A stretch of 64,000 bases of DNA from Sphingomonas jatrophae (GCF_900113315.1 NZ_FOZG01000002.1:1240001-1304000), one strand, 5' to 3'; positions 52,361 through 61,355 are shown, numbered from the stretch's first letter. Notes: a model not told the origin generated them from the letters alone. Program-made: numbers and translations.

Positions 52361-52783
52361 CTACAGCAGGTAGCGTACCGTCACCGGCTCGGCGATCATG
52401 CGGTTGTCGAGCGTGAAGCGCGCGGCATCGAAGCGCGGCGGGCCGAAGCGGATCGCGGGGTTGCGCGAAAAGCCGAAGCCTTCGCGCGGCAGGCCGGCGA
52501 AGGTATCCAGCTTGCGATTGCCATTCTCGTCGTGGATCAGCGCGACGGCGTAATTGCCGGACGCGAGCCCGTCGAAGCGGAGCGCGCGGCCGTCCGCCGG
52601 CACGCTCAGCCGCCTGGCCGCAGGATCGGTCTGGCAATCGGGGAACTTGCCCGGATTGGCGGTGAGGCAGGCGCGAATTTCACCCTTGGTCGAGCGCAGG
52701 CCGGAGAGCGGCACCTCGACACCCGCGGTCGGGCTGGCGCCGCTAAGCGCTGCGGCGAGCGCGCCCAGGCCCGCGAGGCGCAT
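52361..52783 (-). CDS. DUF2141 secreted protein
   Basis: A 140-residue protein with a signal peptide (MRLAGLGALAAALSGASPTA) and a beta-sandwich DUF2141 domain. Typical blocks are GEIRACLTANPGKFPDC, GNYAVALIHDENGNRKLDTF and GLPREGFGFSRNPAIRFGPP. The ATG at 52783 lies inside the 3' end of the sterol-desaturase gene, overlapping it by 41 bases in another frame. Members often adjoin carotenoid or lipid-modifying genes. Reaction or ligand unknown. Confidence 0.88.
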   Translation of the reverse strand: MRLAGLGALAAALSGASPTAGVEVPLSGLRSTKGEIRACLTANPGKFPDCQTDPAARRLSVPADGRALRFDGLASGNYAVALIHDENGNRKLDTFAGLPREGFGFSRNPAIRFGPPRFDAARFTLDNRMIAEPVTVRYLL

Positions 52784-53495
52784 CGGCAAAGCTGCCGAGC
52801 CCCTTGTCCGTGCCGCAGAGACGATCCCAGAACCGAAAATAGAGGCCATAATTGCACCTGTAATCGACATGGTGCCGCTGGTGGTGGCTCGCGGTGATCA
52901 GCCAGCGCCCCCCGGCGCCCTTGACCAGACGGTCCGGGAAGATTTCCCAGCCCATATGGTTGGTCACGCCCATAAAGGTCATGACCGACAGCACAATGCC
53001 AAGTGCGGCGACGTGGATCGGAATGACGAACACCAGTGTCGGAATTACCACGGCGCCGGTCAGCGACTCCCAGGGGTGAAAGCTCATCGCCGTCCAGGCG
53101 GTCGGCGGGCGGCTCTGGTGGTGGACCGCGTGCATGCGGCGGAACAGCCGGGGATCGTGCATCAGCCGGTGGGTCCAGTAGAACCATGCGTCGTGCGCCA
53201 GCAGGTAGAGCAGCACCGAGGCGGGCAGCCACCAGAGCGGCATCGCGTTCACATCGGCGTAGATGCGCGTCCAGCCATGCGCCTGCCAGCCCCATGCGAC
53301 GATGCCGGCGGGCAGGCCGTAGATTGCGGCGGCGGCGAAGCTCCAGCCGATCTCGCGCCCGATCTGCGCGCCGCGGTCGGCATAAAGGCCGGGCAGGCGC
53401 CGTGCGGTGACGAGCGCGAACACGCCCGAGACGATGACGTAGCGCACGGCGACGATCGCGATCATCGCAAGCGCGGAGAGGATGAGGGCGGGCAT
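52743..53495 (-). CDS. Sterol desaturase/fatty acid hydroxylase superfamily protein
   Basis: A 250-residue membrane di-iron oxygenase. The histidine clusters that bind iron are HDAWFYWTHRLMH, HAVHHQS and, after more helices, HHQRHH. Members hydroxylate sterols, fatty acids, ceramides or carotenoids; which one applies here is open, but carotenoid or sphingolipid tailoring would suit a sphingomonad. Co-directional and overlapping with the DUF2141 gene; 42 bases separate it from the barrel-protein gene upstream. Confidence 0.9.
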   Translation of the reverse strand: MPALILSALAMIAIVAVRYVIVSGVFALVTARRLPGLYADRGAQIGREIGWSFAAAAIYGLPAGIVAWGWQAHGWTRIYADVNAMPLWWLPASVLLYLLAHDAWFYWTHRLMHDPRLFRRMHAVHHQSRPPTAWTAMSFHPWESLTGAVVIPTLVFVIPIHVAALGIVLSVMTFMGVTNHMGWEIFPDRLVKGAGGRWLITASHHQRHHVDYRCNYGLYFRFWDRLCGTDKGLGSFADAPRGPGRARRSA

Positions 53496-53537
53496 TGCCG
53501 GCCAGCATAAGCGCGCGGGCGGCCGGGCGGAACCCGC

Positions 53538-54548
53538 TCAGAAATCGGTGGCGAGCGTGAGCGCCACGCCCGACCCCGGTGCCGCCCGGCCGGCGACGCG
53601 CAGCCGTCCTTCGAGCGCCAGCGTGGCGGGCGCGTCGGCGAGCGGCAGCGTGACGGCGGCGCGCGGGCCGACATCGAGCCTGGCGACGCCGGGCTGCGCC
53701 GCGCCCCAGGCGCCGGCGCCGAGCGACAGCGGCCCTGCGACGCGGCGCCCGGCCCGGATCGCGCCGTCGGCGAACAGATCGCCCGCACGGGCGCCGACCA
53801 GGCCCGCCTGCGCGTAGGCGTCGAGATCGATGCCGTTCACCTGCCGCCAGGCGCCGCCCGCCGCGTAGAGGCTCCACGCATTGCGGGCGTGCGCGCCGAG
53901 CGCGATGCGCCGTTCCGCCGAGAGTCGGACGGCGACCTGTTCCGCCGGCTGCCAGTCCAGCCCAACCGCCGCTTCCAGCCCGCGACGATCGTGCAGCGGG
54001 GCGGAGACGCGTGCGGCGACGGCGAAGCCGCTGCCGATGCTGCGGGCGACGCGCAGGCCCGCCTGCGATCCGCCGAGCTGGCCGCCGGGGGCAAGCCCGG
54101 CCCGGCCGCTGCCGCTCCGCGCAAACAGCCAGGCCGAGGCGCGGAAGCGGGCGGCACGCTCGGCCGGATCGAGCCGCGGCACCGGGCCGGCGGGTTGCGT
54201 CCAGCGGATCGGCTGCGTGGCGGAGGCGAGCAGGACGGCCATGGACAGGCGGCGTTCGAGGTCTGCCGCGCCGGATGCGAGCGGCGGAGGCGTGTTCGCG
54301 CCGGCAGCCGCCACGGCGGGCGGCATGAAGGGCGCGGCGCGGGCCGGGACAAGGTCCGCCGAGCTGGCGACCGGATCGGACAGAGCGGCGATCCGGCGCT
54401 CGAACGGCGTGGGCTCGGCCAAGGGGATGTGCCACTCCGACAAAGCGGCCTGCACCGGCGTCCACGGCACCAGCCAGGCCCCGCGCGCACCCGCCCAGCT
54501 GGCGATGACGAGCGCGAGGAAGCGCAGCGGCGGACGGCGGATCGGCAT
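53538..54548 (-). CDS. NfrA-C-terminal-like outer-membrane barrel protein (putative)
   Basis: A 336-residue protein with an N-terminal hydrophobic export segment (LRFLALVIASWAGARGAWL), a proline- and alanine-rich linker to about residue 130, and a C-terminal half of alternating strands ending in ALTLATDF, a terminal phenylalanine as in outer-membrane barrels. Segments such as VGLDWQPAEQVAVRLSAERR and WSLYAAGGAWRQVNGIDLDAYAQAG recall the C-terminal domain of phage N4 adsorption protein NfrA. Unlike NfrA it has no TPR region. It starts four bases after an NfrB-like glycosyltransferase gene, which supports the guess. Alternative: an unrelated secreted protein. Confidence 0.65.
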   Translation of the reverse strand: MPIRRPPLRFLALVIASWAGARGAWLVPWTPVQAALSEWHIPLAEPTPFERRIAALSDPVASSADLVPARAAPFMPPAVAAAGANTPPPLASGAADLERRLSMAVLLASATQPIRWTQPAGPVPRLDPAERAARFRASAWLFARSGSGRAGLAPGGQLGGSQAGLRVARSIGSGFAVAARVSAPLHDRRGLEAAVGLDWQPAEQVAVRLSAERRIALGAHARNAWSLYAAGGAWRQVNGIDLDAYAQAGLVGARAGDLFADGAIRAGRRVAGPLSLGAGAWGAAQPGVARLDVGPRAAVTLPLADAPATLALEGRLRVAGRAAPGSGVALTLATDF

Positions 54549-54552
54549 GAGG

Positions 54553-55944
54553 TTATTCGGCCGGCAGCGTGGCGGGGAAGACGTGCGCCGTCTTGTCCCA
54601 CTGCGGCGGGTGCGGCGACAGATAGCGGCGCAGCGCCCGCCACGAGCTGGCGATCAGCACGAAATTGGCGACCACCAGCCGCGGCATCGACCAGAGCCCT
54701 TCCTTCGCACCGTAGATGCGGCTGACGAACAGCACGCGCATGCCGACCCGCCAGCCGAGCAGCAGCGTGAGCGCGATGCCGAGCGCATCGGGCCGCCACA
54801 GCATGATTGCGGGCTCACCCGCGGCGAGGCGCAGCAAGGTGGCGAGCAGGCCCATGAGCGCGCCCGCATAGCCGGCCGTCAGCACCAGCGCGGCGAGCGG
54901 CGCGCGCCGATCCCGCAGCCGCATCCACGCCTCCGCCGGGCCGCCGGCCCAGCCGAGCCGATCCCAGCCGGCGAACGCGATCCCGTCGATCCAGCGCGCC
55001 TTCTGCCGCACCGCTTCGCCGAAGGTCGCGGGGAAATGCGCGCGCACCGCAACGAAATTGTCTTCGTTGCGGTGTTTCCGGTCTTCCGGCCTGACCAGCA
55101 TGCGGACAAAGGCGGCGCGCGCACCGAGATCGCCCATGCGCAGCCCGAGTTCATAATCCTCGGTGACGCTGCCTTCATCGAACGGGGAGCCGCCGTGAAG
55201 CCGCGCCATCTCGTCCAGCGCGGCGCGCGAAAGCGCACAGCCGGTGCCGGCGAGTGGGACGCCTGCGCCGACGAGCTCGCGCACAAGCAGCGTCTTGGTG
55301 TGCGATTCGCCGAATTCATCGGCATAGTGGCGGCTGACCCAGCTGGCGCCGGAGAGCGGCAGCACCGGCAGCTGGACGATATCGAACCGGCCGACCAGCG
55401 CGGAGAAGACGGTCAGTTCGTCCCGGTGGACCTGATCCTCGGCGTCGTGGATCGCGACGATGCTGGCGACGGGGCCACCCCGCGCCTCTTCCTCCAGCAT
55501 CGCGGCATAACAGCGGTTGAGCGCTTCGGACTTGCTGGTCGGCCCGTTCCGGTCGCCATGCACGATGCGCACCTTCGGATCGAGGGCGAAGTCTGCGTGC
55601 AGCTCCCACAAGGTCGCGTAATCATTGGGATAGACACCGATGTAGAGGCGGTAGTCGGCATCGCCCCAGCGCCGCCGGGCGTGCTTCACCATCTTGCCGA
55701 TGACGCCCGCTTCGTCCCACGCGCCGACGAAGATGGCGATGTGCGGTGCCACGTCCGGCAGCGTCAGCGTGCCGACATGCGCGCGCCTGCCCGGCCAGTT
55801 GACGCGGATCTGCTTCCAGCCCCGCCGTGCGAAGAAGATCAGGTCGACGGCAAGGTCGTCCACCCCGCCGATCAGCAGACCGGCGGCGGCGAACAACAGC
55901 AGTTCGCGCGCGAGCGCGTCCGTCAGCCAGATCAACTCCGTCAT
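54553..55944 (-). CDS. NfrB-like processive family 2 glycosyltransferase
   Basis: Membrane glycosyltransferase of 463 residues. An N-terminal hydrophobic region (about 12-38) precedes the catalytic domain, and three or four helices close the protein (about 350-435). All processive GT2 motifs are present: HDAED (166-170), TED (261-263) and QKARW (314-318, fitting QxxRW). GPTSKSEALNRCY is typical of the NfrB/cellulose-synthase-like group. It lacks a PilZ domain, and the c-di-GMP-binding C-terminal region of E. coli NfrB (a protein of about 745 residues) is absent. Product likely an exopolysaccharide exported with the adjacent barrel protein. A GGDEF gene lies 77 bases upstream. Confidence 0.85.
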   Translation of the reverse strand: MTELIWLTDALARELLLFAAAGLLIGGVDDLAVDLIFFARRGWKQIRVNWPGRRAHVGTLTLPDVAPHIAIFVGAWDEAGVIGKMVKHARRRWGDADYRLYIGVYPNDYATLWELHADFALDPKVRIVHGDRNGPTSKSEALNRCYAAMLEEEARGGPVASIVAIHDAEDQVHRDELTVFSALVGRFDIVQLPVLPLSGASWVSRHYADEFGESHTKTLLVRELVGAGVPLAGTGCALSRAALDEMARLHGGSPFDEGSVTEDYELGLRMGDLGARAAFVRMLVRPEDRKHRNEDNFVAVRAHFPATFGEAVRQKARWIDGIAFAGWDRLGWAGGPAEAWMRLRDRRAPLAALVLTAGYAGALMGLLATLLRLAAGEPAIMLWRPDALGIALTLLLGWRVGMRVLFVSRIYGAKEGLWSMPRLVVANFVLIASSWRALRRYLSPHPPQWDKTAHVFPATLPAE

Positions 55945-56021
55945 CGGTGCCCCCTCCGATTCGGCGGGTCATTCATCCGAAACGGATCGGTTGGGGGCAA
56001 GGACTTTCGGTTAGCGGGCCT

Positions 56022-57077
56022 TTAAGCCTCGATGCGGTTCCGCCCGGCCTGCTTGGCCCGGTAGAGCAGGGTGTCGGCGCGGCGGATCGCGGCGGCGCAG
56101 CTTTCCGCGCCCTTCAGGGCGACGAGGCCGGCGGAGAAGGTGAGCGTGCCGAGTTCGCGTCCGGTGCCCGCCACCTTAAGCGTCCGCCCGGCGAGATCGG
56201 CGCGGGTGGCGTCGAGCAGCGCGCGCGCGGCGGGCAGCGGAGTGCCGTCGAACAGGATGATGAACTCCTCGCCGCCGTGGCGGCCGACGAGGTGGCCCGT
56301 GCAACCGCGCAGCAGCTCCTTGCCGACGAGCTGGATCACGCGGTCGCCCACCTCATGCCCGTGAACGTCGTTGACCGCCTTGAACCGGTCGATGTCGATC
56401 AGGGCGACGGCAAGCGGACGCGCCTCGGCGATCGCCGTTTCGCGTGCCTCGGCAAAGCGCGCGGCGAAGGCGCGGCGATTGGGCAGAGCGGTCAGCGGGT
56501 CGGTCTCCGCATCGGCCCGCGCAGCGGCGAGGCTGGCGCGCAGCTCCGCCATTTCGGCACCCGTCGCGCGCAGCCGTTCCTCGGCCTGCCGGGTCGTATC
56601 GATCATCGTGCGGGTGATGTCGAGCAGCGCCGCCACCGCCTCGAGATCGAGCGCATCGGCAGCGGCGATCCCCGCGGCCCCTTGTTCCAGCGCATCGCCG
56701 AAGCGGGCCGCATCGTCGCGCGAGCTGTCGACCAGGCCGGAGAAGCTGTCGAACCGGGCCTGCGCCTCGCCGATCATCTGTGCCAGCGCGGCGGGCGAGA
56801 CCGGGGCGGAGCCGCCGGTGTCGGGGATCGCCATGATCGTGTCGGCATCCTGCTGCGTCAGCCCCGCGCCGCCGGCAAGCGCGGCATCGACCGCCGCGAC
56901 GATGCGCGGGTCGCGCTCCACATAGGCGTGGGCCAGCGCATAATTGCCGGGGCTCGGCCGCAGATCGTGATCGAACAGCAGCACGCCCGCGCGGTAATAG
57001 ATGTCCCGGTCCGCCGACATGGCCGGAACAGGCGCAGTTGCCCCGAACAGGCCGGCAAGCCGCCCCGGTGATCGCAT
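56022..57077 (-). CDS. Diguanylate cyclase (GGDEF domain)
   Basis: A 351-residue soluble protein with a C-terminal GGDEF domain (about 190-350) that should make c-di-GMP from two GTP. Active-site motif RHGGEEF at 266-272, with DPLTALPNRR and DIDRFKAVND also intact. The inhibitory RxxD site upstream is replaced by C259-T-G-H262, so product inhibition is probably absent. The N-terminal about 185 residues are helical, without a known sensor domain. I choose the ATG at 57077; a GTG at 57089 adds four residues. Same strand and 77 bases upstream of the NfrB-like gene. Confidence 0.9.
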   Translation of the reverse strand: MRSPGRLAGLFGATAPVPAMSADRDIYYRAGVLLFDHDLRPSPGNYALAHAYVERDPRIVAAVDAALAGGAGLTQQDADTIMAIPDTGGSAPVSPAALAQMIGEAQARFDSFSGLVDSSRDDAARFGDALEQGAAGIAAADALDLEAVAALLDITRTMIDTTRQAEERLRATGAEMAELRASLAAARADAETDPLTALPNRRAFAARFAEARETAIAEARPLAVALIDIDRFKAVNDVHGHEVGDRVIQLVGKELLRGCTGHLVGRHGGEEFIILFDGTPLPAARALLDATRADLAGRTLKVAGTGRELGTLTFSAGLVALKGAESCAAAIRRADTLLYRAKQAGRNRIEA

Positions 57078-57239
57078 CGTCTTCAGCACTTCCGCCCCGC
57101 TCTTCTTCCCCCGGCAAGGACGCTAGGCGAAGCTGGGTTAAGGCGCCGTTGATGGCGTTCGGGCGCGGGGTTGCCTGTCCGTGTCGGCCGGGGGCATAAG
57201 CGCGCCTTCTTCCAACATCCCGGAAAACCGAGCGTCTCC

Positions 57240-59243
57240 ATGTCCGCGCCCTTCAAGATCAGCCTGCCCGACGGTTCCGTGCGCGAAGTGGCGCCCGGCA
57301 CCACCCCGGCGGACGTGGCGGCGGCGATCGGGCCGGGGCTCGCCAAGGCGGCGCTGGCCGCGCGTGTCGACGGCGAGCTGCGCGACCTCAACCGTCCGTT
57401 CGACGGCGATGCGCAGCTGGCGCTGGTGACGGCGCGCGACGAGGCGGACGCGCTGGAGCTGGCGCGCCACGATTACGCGCACGTGCTGGCGGAGGCGGTG
57501 CAGCACCTGTTTCCGGGCACGCAGATCACCTTCGGCCCGGCGACGGACGACGGCTTCTATTACGACTTCGCGCCGAAGGACCGGCCCTTCACCGAGGAGG
57601 ACCTGCCCGCGATCGAGGCGGAGATGCGCCGCATCATCGCGAAGGACGAGCCGCTGATCCGCGAGGTGTGGAGCCGCGCCGACCTGATCGCGCGCTGGCA
57701 AAGGGAAGGCGAGACGTTCAAGGCCGAGTGGGCGGCCGAGCTGCCCGACGCGGAGGAGTTGACCGTCTACCGCGCCGGCCGCGGTGAGGATGCGTGGCTC
57801 GACATGTGCCGCGGGCCGCATCTGCCCTCCACCGGCAAGCTCGACCCGCAGGCGTTCAAGCTGACGCGCGTCTCCGGCGCCTATTGGCGCGGCGACCAGA
57901 AGAATGCGATGCTGAGCCGCGTCTACGGCACCGGCTGGCTCAACAAGAAGCAGCTCGACCAGCATCTGACGCGGCTGGAGGAGGCGGCCAAGCGCGACCA
58001 TCGCCGGCTGGGACAGGAGATGGACCTGTTCCACCTGCAGGCGGAGGCGCACGGCTCCGTCTTCTGGCACCCCAAGGGCTTCCGCATCTGGCGCGAGCTG
58101 GAGGCCTATATGCGCCGCGCGATCGATGGCGCCGGCTACCGCGAGGTGAAGACGCCGCAGATCATGGATGCGCGCCAGTGGGAGGCGAGCGGCCACTGGG
58201 GCAAGTATCGCGAGAACATGTTCGTCATCCCCGACGAGGTGCCGAACGTCGAGGATGAAGGCCCGGTCATCAGCGGCGAGGCCGACTGGATGGCGCTGAA
58301 GCCGATGAACTGCCCGGCGCACGTGCTGATCTTCCGCCAGGGCATCAAGAGCTATCGCGACCTGCCGATGCGGCTCTACGAAAATGGCTGCTGCCACCGG
58401 AACGAGCCGCACGGCGCGCTGCACGGGCTGATGCGCGTGCGCCAGTTCACGCAGGACGATGCGCACATCTTCTGCCGCGAAGACCAGATCGTCGACGAGG
58501 TGAAGGCGTTCTGCGCGCTGGCGGACCGGATCTACAAGGATTTCGGCTTCACCTACGCGATCAAGCTGGCGCTCAGGCCCGAGAAGCGGTTCGGCAGCGA
58601 CGAAATGTGGGACCAGGCCGAGGCGGAGCTGCGCGATGCGGTGGCGGCGGCGGGCCTCGCGACGCCCGAATATGGCTGGGAGGAGCTGCCGGGCGAGGGC
58701 GCCTTCTATGCGCCGAAGCTCGAATGGCACCTGACCGACGCGATCGGGCGGACGTGGCAGGTGGGCACGATCCAGTCCGACCGGGTGCTGCCCGAGCGGC
58801 TGGATGCTGCTTACGTCGCCGAGGATGGCGCGCGCCACCGGCCGATCATGCTCCACCGCGCGATCTTCGGCTCGTACGAGCGTTTCATCGGCATCCTGAT
58901 CGAGCATTTCGCGGGCAAGCTGCCGATGTGGCTGGCGCCGGTGCAGGCGGTGGTCGCCACCATCGTCTCGGACGCGGACGATTATGCCCGCGAGGTGGAG
59001 CGGCGGCTGGCGGCAGCGGGCGTGCGCGTGGAGACGGATCTCAGGAACGAGAAGATCAACTACAAGGTGCGCGAGCACTCGCTGGCCAAGGTGCCGGTGC
59101 TGCTGGTGGTCGGCAAGCGCGAGGCGGAAGAGGGCAAGGTTGCGCTCCGCCGGCTGGGCAGCCAGGCGCAGGAGGTGGTGACGCTGGATGAAGCGGTGGC
59201 GCTGCTGAGGGATGAGGGACTGGCGCCGGACCTGCTGGGGTGA
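57240..59243 (+). CDS. thrS: Threonyl-tRNA synthetase
   Basis: Class II threonyl-tRNA synthetase of 667 residues: TGS domain (about 1-62), editing domain ([17 protein letters not shown] onward; HLPSTGKL), catalytic core with [29 protein letters not shown] and the zinc site, then the anticodon-binding domain ([35 protein letters not shown]). The ATG at 57240 gives a standard TGS start. Divergent from the diguanylate cyclase gene; no T-box or tRNA-like leader is seen in the 162-base upstream gap. Followed by an inverted repeat. Confidence 0.97.
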   Translation: MSAPFKISLPDGSVREVAPGTTPADVAAAIGPGLAKAALAARVDGELRDLNRPFDGDAQLALVTARDEADALELARHDYAHVLAEAVQHLFPGTQITFGPATDDGFYYDFAPKDRPFTEEDLPAIEAEMRRIIAKDEPLIREVWSRADLIARWQREGETFKAEWAAELPDAEELTVYRAGRGEDAWLDMCRGPHLPSTGKLDPQAFKLTRVSGAYWRGDQKNAMLSRVYGTGWLNKKQLDQHLTRLEEAAKRDHRRLGQEMDLFHLQAEAHGSVFWHPKGFRIWRELEAYMRRAIDGAGYREVKTPQIMDARQWEASGHWGKYRENMFVIPDEVPNVEDEGPVISGEADWMALKPMNCPAHVLIFRQGIKSYRDLPMRLYENGCCHRNEPHGALHGLMRVRQFTQDDAHIFCREDQIVDEVKAFCALADRIYKDFGFTYAIKLALRPEKRFGSDEMWDQAEAELRDAVAAAGLATPEYGWEELPGEGAFYAPKLEWHLTDAIGRTWQVGTIQSDRVLPERLDAAYVAEDGARHRPIMLHRAIFGSYERFIGILIEHFAGKLPMWLAPVQAVVATIVSDADDYAREVERRLAAAGVRVETDLRNEKINYKVREHSLAKVPVLLVVGKREAEEGKVALRRLGSQAQEVVTLDEAVALLRDEGLAPDLLG

Positions 59244-59256
59244 TTTCGGGCCGCGC

Positions 59257-59337
59257 CGTTCGCCCTGAGCTTGTCGAAGGGCTGTTCTTCTCCTTGCGAA
59301 GGGGGAGAGCGGTGCTTCGACAAGCTCAGCACGAACG
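59257..59337. repeat. Imperfect palindrome of the CTTCGACAAGCTCAG type
   Basis: Two arms of about 23 bases (59257-59279 and 59315-59337) are inverted copies with a core of GAGCTTGTCGAAG against CTTCGACAAGCTC. A loop of about 35 bases separates them. This is a repeat pattern that I know from many sphingomonad and related genomes. It lies directly between thrS and ybaK and may serve as a transcription attenuator or simply as an interspersed repeat. Confidence 0.75.
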
Positions 59338-59347
59338 GGGCCAGTAA

Positions 59348-59818
59348 ATGGCGGCGACGCGCGCCATTGCTGCGCTCGAAGCGGCGGGCGTGGGCTACAC
59401 GCTGCACCGCTACGACTATGATCCCGCCGCCGACTCGGTCGGGCTGGCGGCGGCGGCGGCGCTCGGGATCGAGCCGGCGCGCATGCTGAAGACGCTGATG
59501 CTGCTGGCGGACGGCAAGCCTGCCTGTGCGGTGCTGCCGTCGGACGCTTCGCTGTCGATGAAGCGGGCGGCCGCACTGCTCGGCGCCAAGGCGGCGAAGA
59601 TGATGCCGCCGGCGGACGCCGAGCGGATGACCGGGTACAAGGTGGGCGGGATCAGCCCGTTCGGTCAGCTGAAACGCGTGCCGGTGCTGGTCGAGGCGGC
59701 GGCGCTCGGCCACGCGCGCGTGTTCGTCAATGGCGGGCAGCGCGGCCTCCAGCTGGAGATCGCGCCGGCAGTGCTGGTGGACCTGCTCGGCGCGAAGGCG
59801 GGGGAGATCGTGGCGTAA
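59348..59818 (+). CDS. ybaK: Cys-tRNA(Pro) deacylase, YbaK family
   Basis: A 156-residue trans-editing enzyme that hydrolyses Cys-tRNA(Pro). The family layout is clear: a start of TRAIAALEAAGVGYTLHRY, MLKTLMLLADGKPACAVLPSD with the essential lysine, LGAKAAKMMPPADAERMTGYKVGGISPFGQ and the C-terminal NGGQRGLQLEIAP. The position next to thrS is apt, both being tRNA-charging functions. Confidence 0.93.
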   Translation: MAATRAIAALEAAGVGYTLHRYDYDPAADSVGLAAAAALGIEPARMLKTLMLLADGKPACAVLPSDASLSMKRAAALLGAKAAKMMPPADAERMTGYKVGGISPFGQLKRVPVLVEAAALGHARVFVNGGQRGLQLEIAPAVLVDLLGAKAGEIVA

Positions 59819-59926
59819 CCTCTCTGCCCGTTATGCCGGACTTGTTCCCGGGCGGACGACGGACGGCTTTAGCGCCGAGCTTGACGCTCCCGCCCCATTC
59901 CTTTCCAACCATCGCATCAAATCACC

Positions 59927-59930
59927 GGAG
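59927..59930 (+). promoter_or_regulatory. Ribosome binding site deciding a TTG start (symporter)
   Basis: GGAG six bases before the TTG at 59937. The frame is open further upstream but overlaps ybaK and has no membrane-helix character there, so the TTG that begins AKRLTLYILIGMV is accepted. Confidence 0.55.
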
Positions 59931-59936
59931 CCTGCC

Positions 59937-61250
59937 TTGGCCAAGCGCCTGACCCTCTACATCCTGATCGGCATGGTGCTGGGCATCGTCGTCGGCGCCG
60001 TGCTGAATGCCGCGATCGGCGCGAACGAGGCGCAGGCCAAGCAGGTGTCGGGCTATCTCCACCTGCTGGCCGACATCTTCCTCCACCTGATCAAGATGAT
60101 CATCGCGCCGCTCGTCTTCTCCACGCTGGTGACGGGCATCGCGCACATGGGCGATACGGCGGCGCTCGGCCGGATCGGCGGGCGCGCGCTGGCCTGGTTC
60201 ATCCTGGCGAGCCTCGTCTCGCTGTCGATGGGGCTGATCTTCGTCAACCTCTTCGAGCCGGGCGTGGGCCTGAACCTCGTCCGCACCGCGGCGGACAGCG
60301 GGGTGGATGCCAAGGCGCTGAACTTCACCGATTTCGTGCTGCACATCTTTCCGACATCGATGGTGCAGGCGATGGCGGAGAACCAGATCCTCCAGATCGT
60401 CGTCTTCTCGCTGTTCGTCGGCGTGGCGCTGACCGCCATCGGCGAGCGGGGAAAGCCGATCCTCGTCGTCGTCGAGGCGCTGGTCGAGCTGATGCTGCAG
60501 GTGACCGCTTATGTGATGCGGTTCGCGCCGGTCGCGGTGTTCGGGGCGCTGGCGGCGGTGGTGACGGTGCGGGGGCTGGAGGTGCTCGTCACCTTCGGGC
60601 AGCTGCTGGGCGAATTCTACCTCGCGCTTGCCACCTTCTGGGTGGTGCTGTTGGGCGTGGCGTCCATCTTCCTCGGCAAGCGCGTGCTGCGGCTGATGGG
60701 CTATATCCGCGAGCCGCTGCTGCTCGCTTTCTCCACCGCCTCGTCGGAGAGCGCCTATCCGAAGCTGCTGGAGCAGCTCGACCGGTTCGGCGTGCCGCGG
60801 CGCATCTCGTCCTTCGTGCTGCCGCTCGGCTATTCGTTCAATCTCGACGGATCGATGATGTATGCGTCCTTCGCGACGATCTTCATCGCGCAGGCTTATG
60901 GCATCAGCCTGCCGCTCTCGACGCAGATCGTGATCCTGCTGGTGCTGATGATCACCTCCAAGGGCATTGCCGCGGTGCCGCGGGCGAGCCTCGTCGTCGT
61001 CGCGGCGACGCTGACGCAGTTCGACCTGCCGGTGGAGGGCGTCGCCTTCGTGCTGGCGATCGACCAGTTCCTCGACATGGGGCGCACCTGCACCAACGTG
61101 CTCGGCAATGCGGTGGCGACCAGCGTCATCACCAAGTGGGAGGGCATGCTCGAGCCCGAGGAGCCGATCGCGGTGGAGCCGCCGCACGCGCCGGCGAACA
61201 CGCCGCATCATGGTGCTCGCGGGCTGGAGCGGGAAAGTTCCACGATTTGA
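59937..61250 (+). CDS. Dicarboxylate/amino acid:cation symporter (DAACS family)
   Basis: A 437-residue secondary transporter of the GltP/DctA family. Evidence includes the first helix LTLYILIGMVLGIVVG, the serine-rich re-entrant loop FSTASSESAYPKLLEQL, FNLDGSMMYASFA, SKGIAAVPRASLVV, and the substrate/cation motif DMGRTCTNVLGNAVAT. In DctA- and GltP-type members the residue set near the last motif discriminates dicarboxylates from glutamate; I cannot settle this by eye. TTG start, weakly supported by GGAG. Histidine- and proline-rich C-terminal tail. Confidence 0.93.
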   Translation: MAKRLTLYILIGMVLGIVVGAVLNAAIGANEAQAKQVSGYLHLLADIFLHLIKMIIAPLVFSTLVTGIAHMGDTAALGRIGGRALAWFILASLVSLSMGLIFVNLFEPGVGLNLVRTAADSGVDAKALNFTDFVLHIFPTSMVQAMAENQILQIVVFSLFVGVALTAIGERGKPILVVVEALVELMLQVTAYVMRFAPVAVFGALAAVVTVRGLEVLVTFGQLLGEFYLALATFWVVLLGVASIFLGKRVLRLMGYIREPLLLAFSTASSESAYPKLLEQLDRFGVPRRISSFVLPLGYSFNLDGSMMYASFATIFIAQAYGISLPLSTQIVILLVLMITSKGIAAVPRASLVVVAATLTQFDLPVEGVAFVLAIDQFLDMGRTCTNVLGNAVATSVITKWEGMLEPEEPIAVEPPHAPANTPHHGARGLERESSTI

Positions 61251-61355
61251 TCGCACCAGCGGCGCATTTCGCCGCAGTGCAGCGCCGGTGGAGTGGACTC
61301 GTTAACCGCGCTTTGCCTAGCCTGTCCCGGCAAGTCCTGATCCGGGGGGATCTTT

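Noticed and set aside
54553-55944. Cellulose synthase BcsA as identity of the glycosyltransferase
   Set aside because: No PilZ domain, too short, and no bcsB/bcsZ neighbours; the NfrB-like group fits better.
53881-56025. A 714-codon plus-strand frame across the glycosyltransferase and barrel genes
   Set aside because: No recognisable domain; the minus strand has intact GT2 motifs throughout.
57138-59576. An 812-codon open frame antisense to thrS
   Set aside because: It mirrors the thrS codons; thrS is complete and unmistakable on the plus strand.
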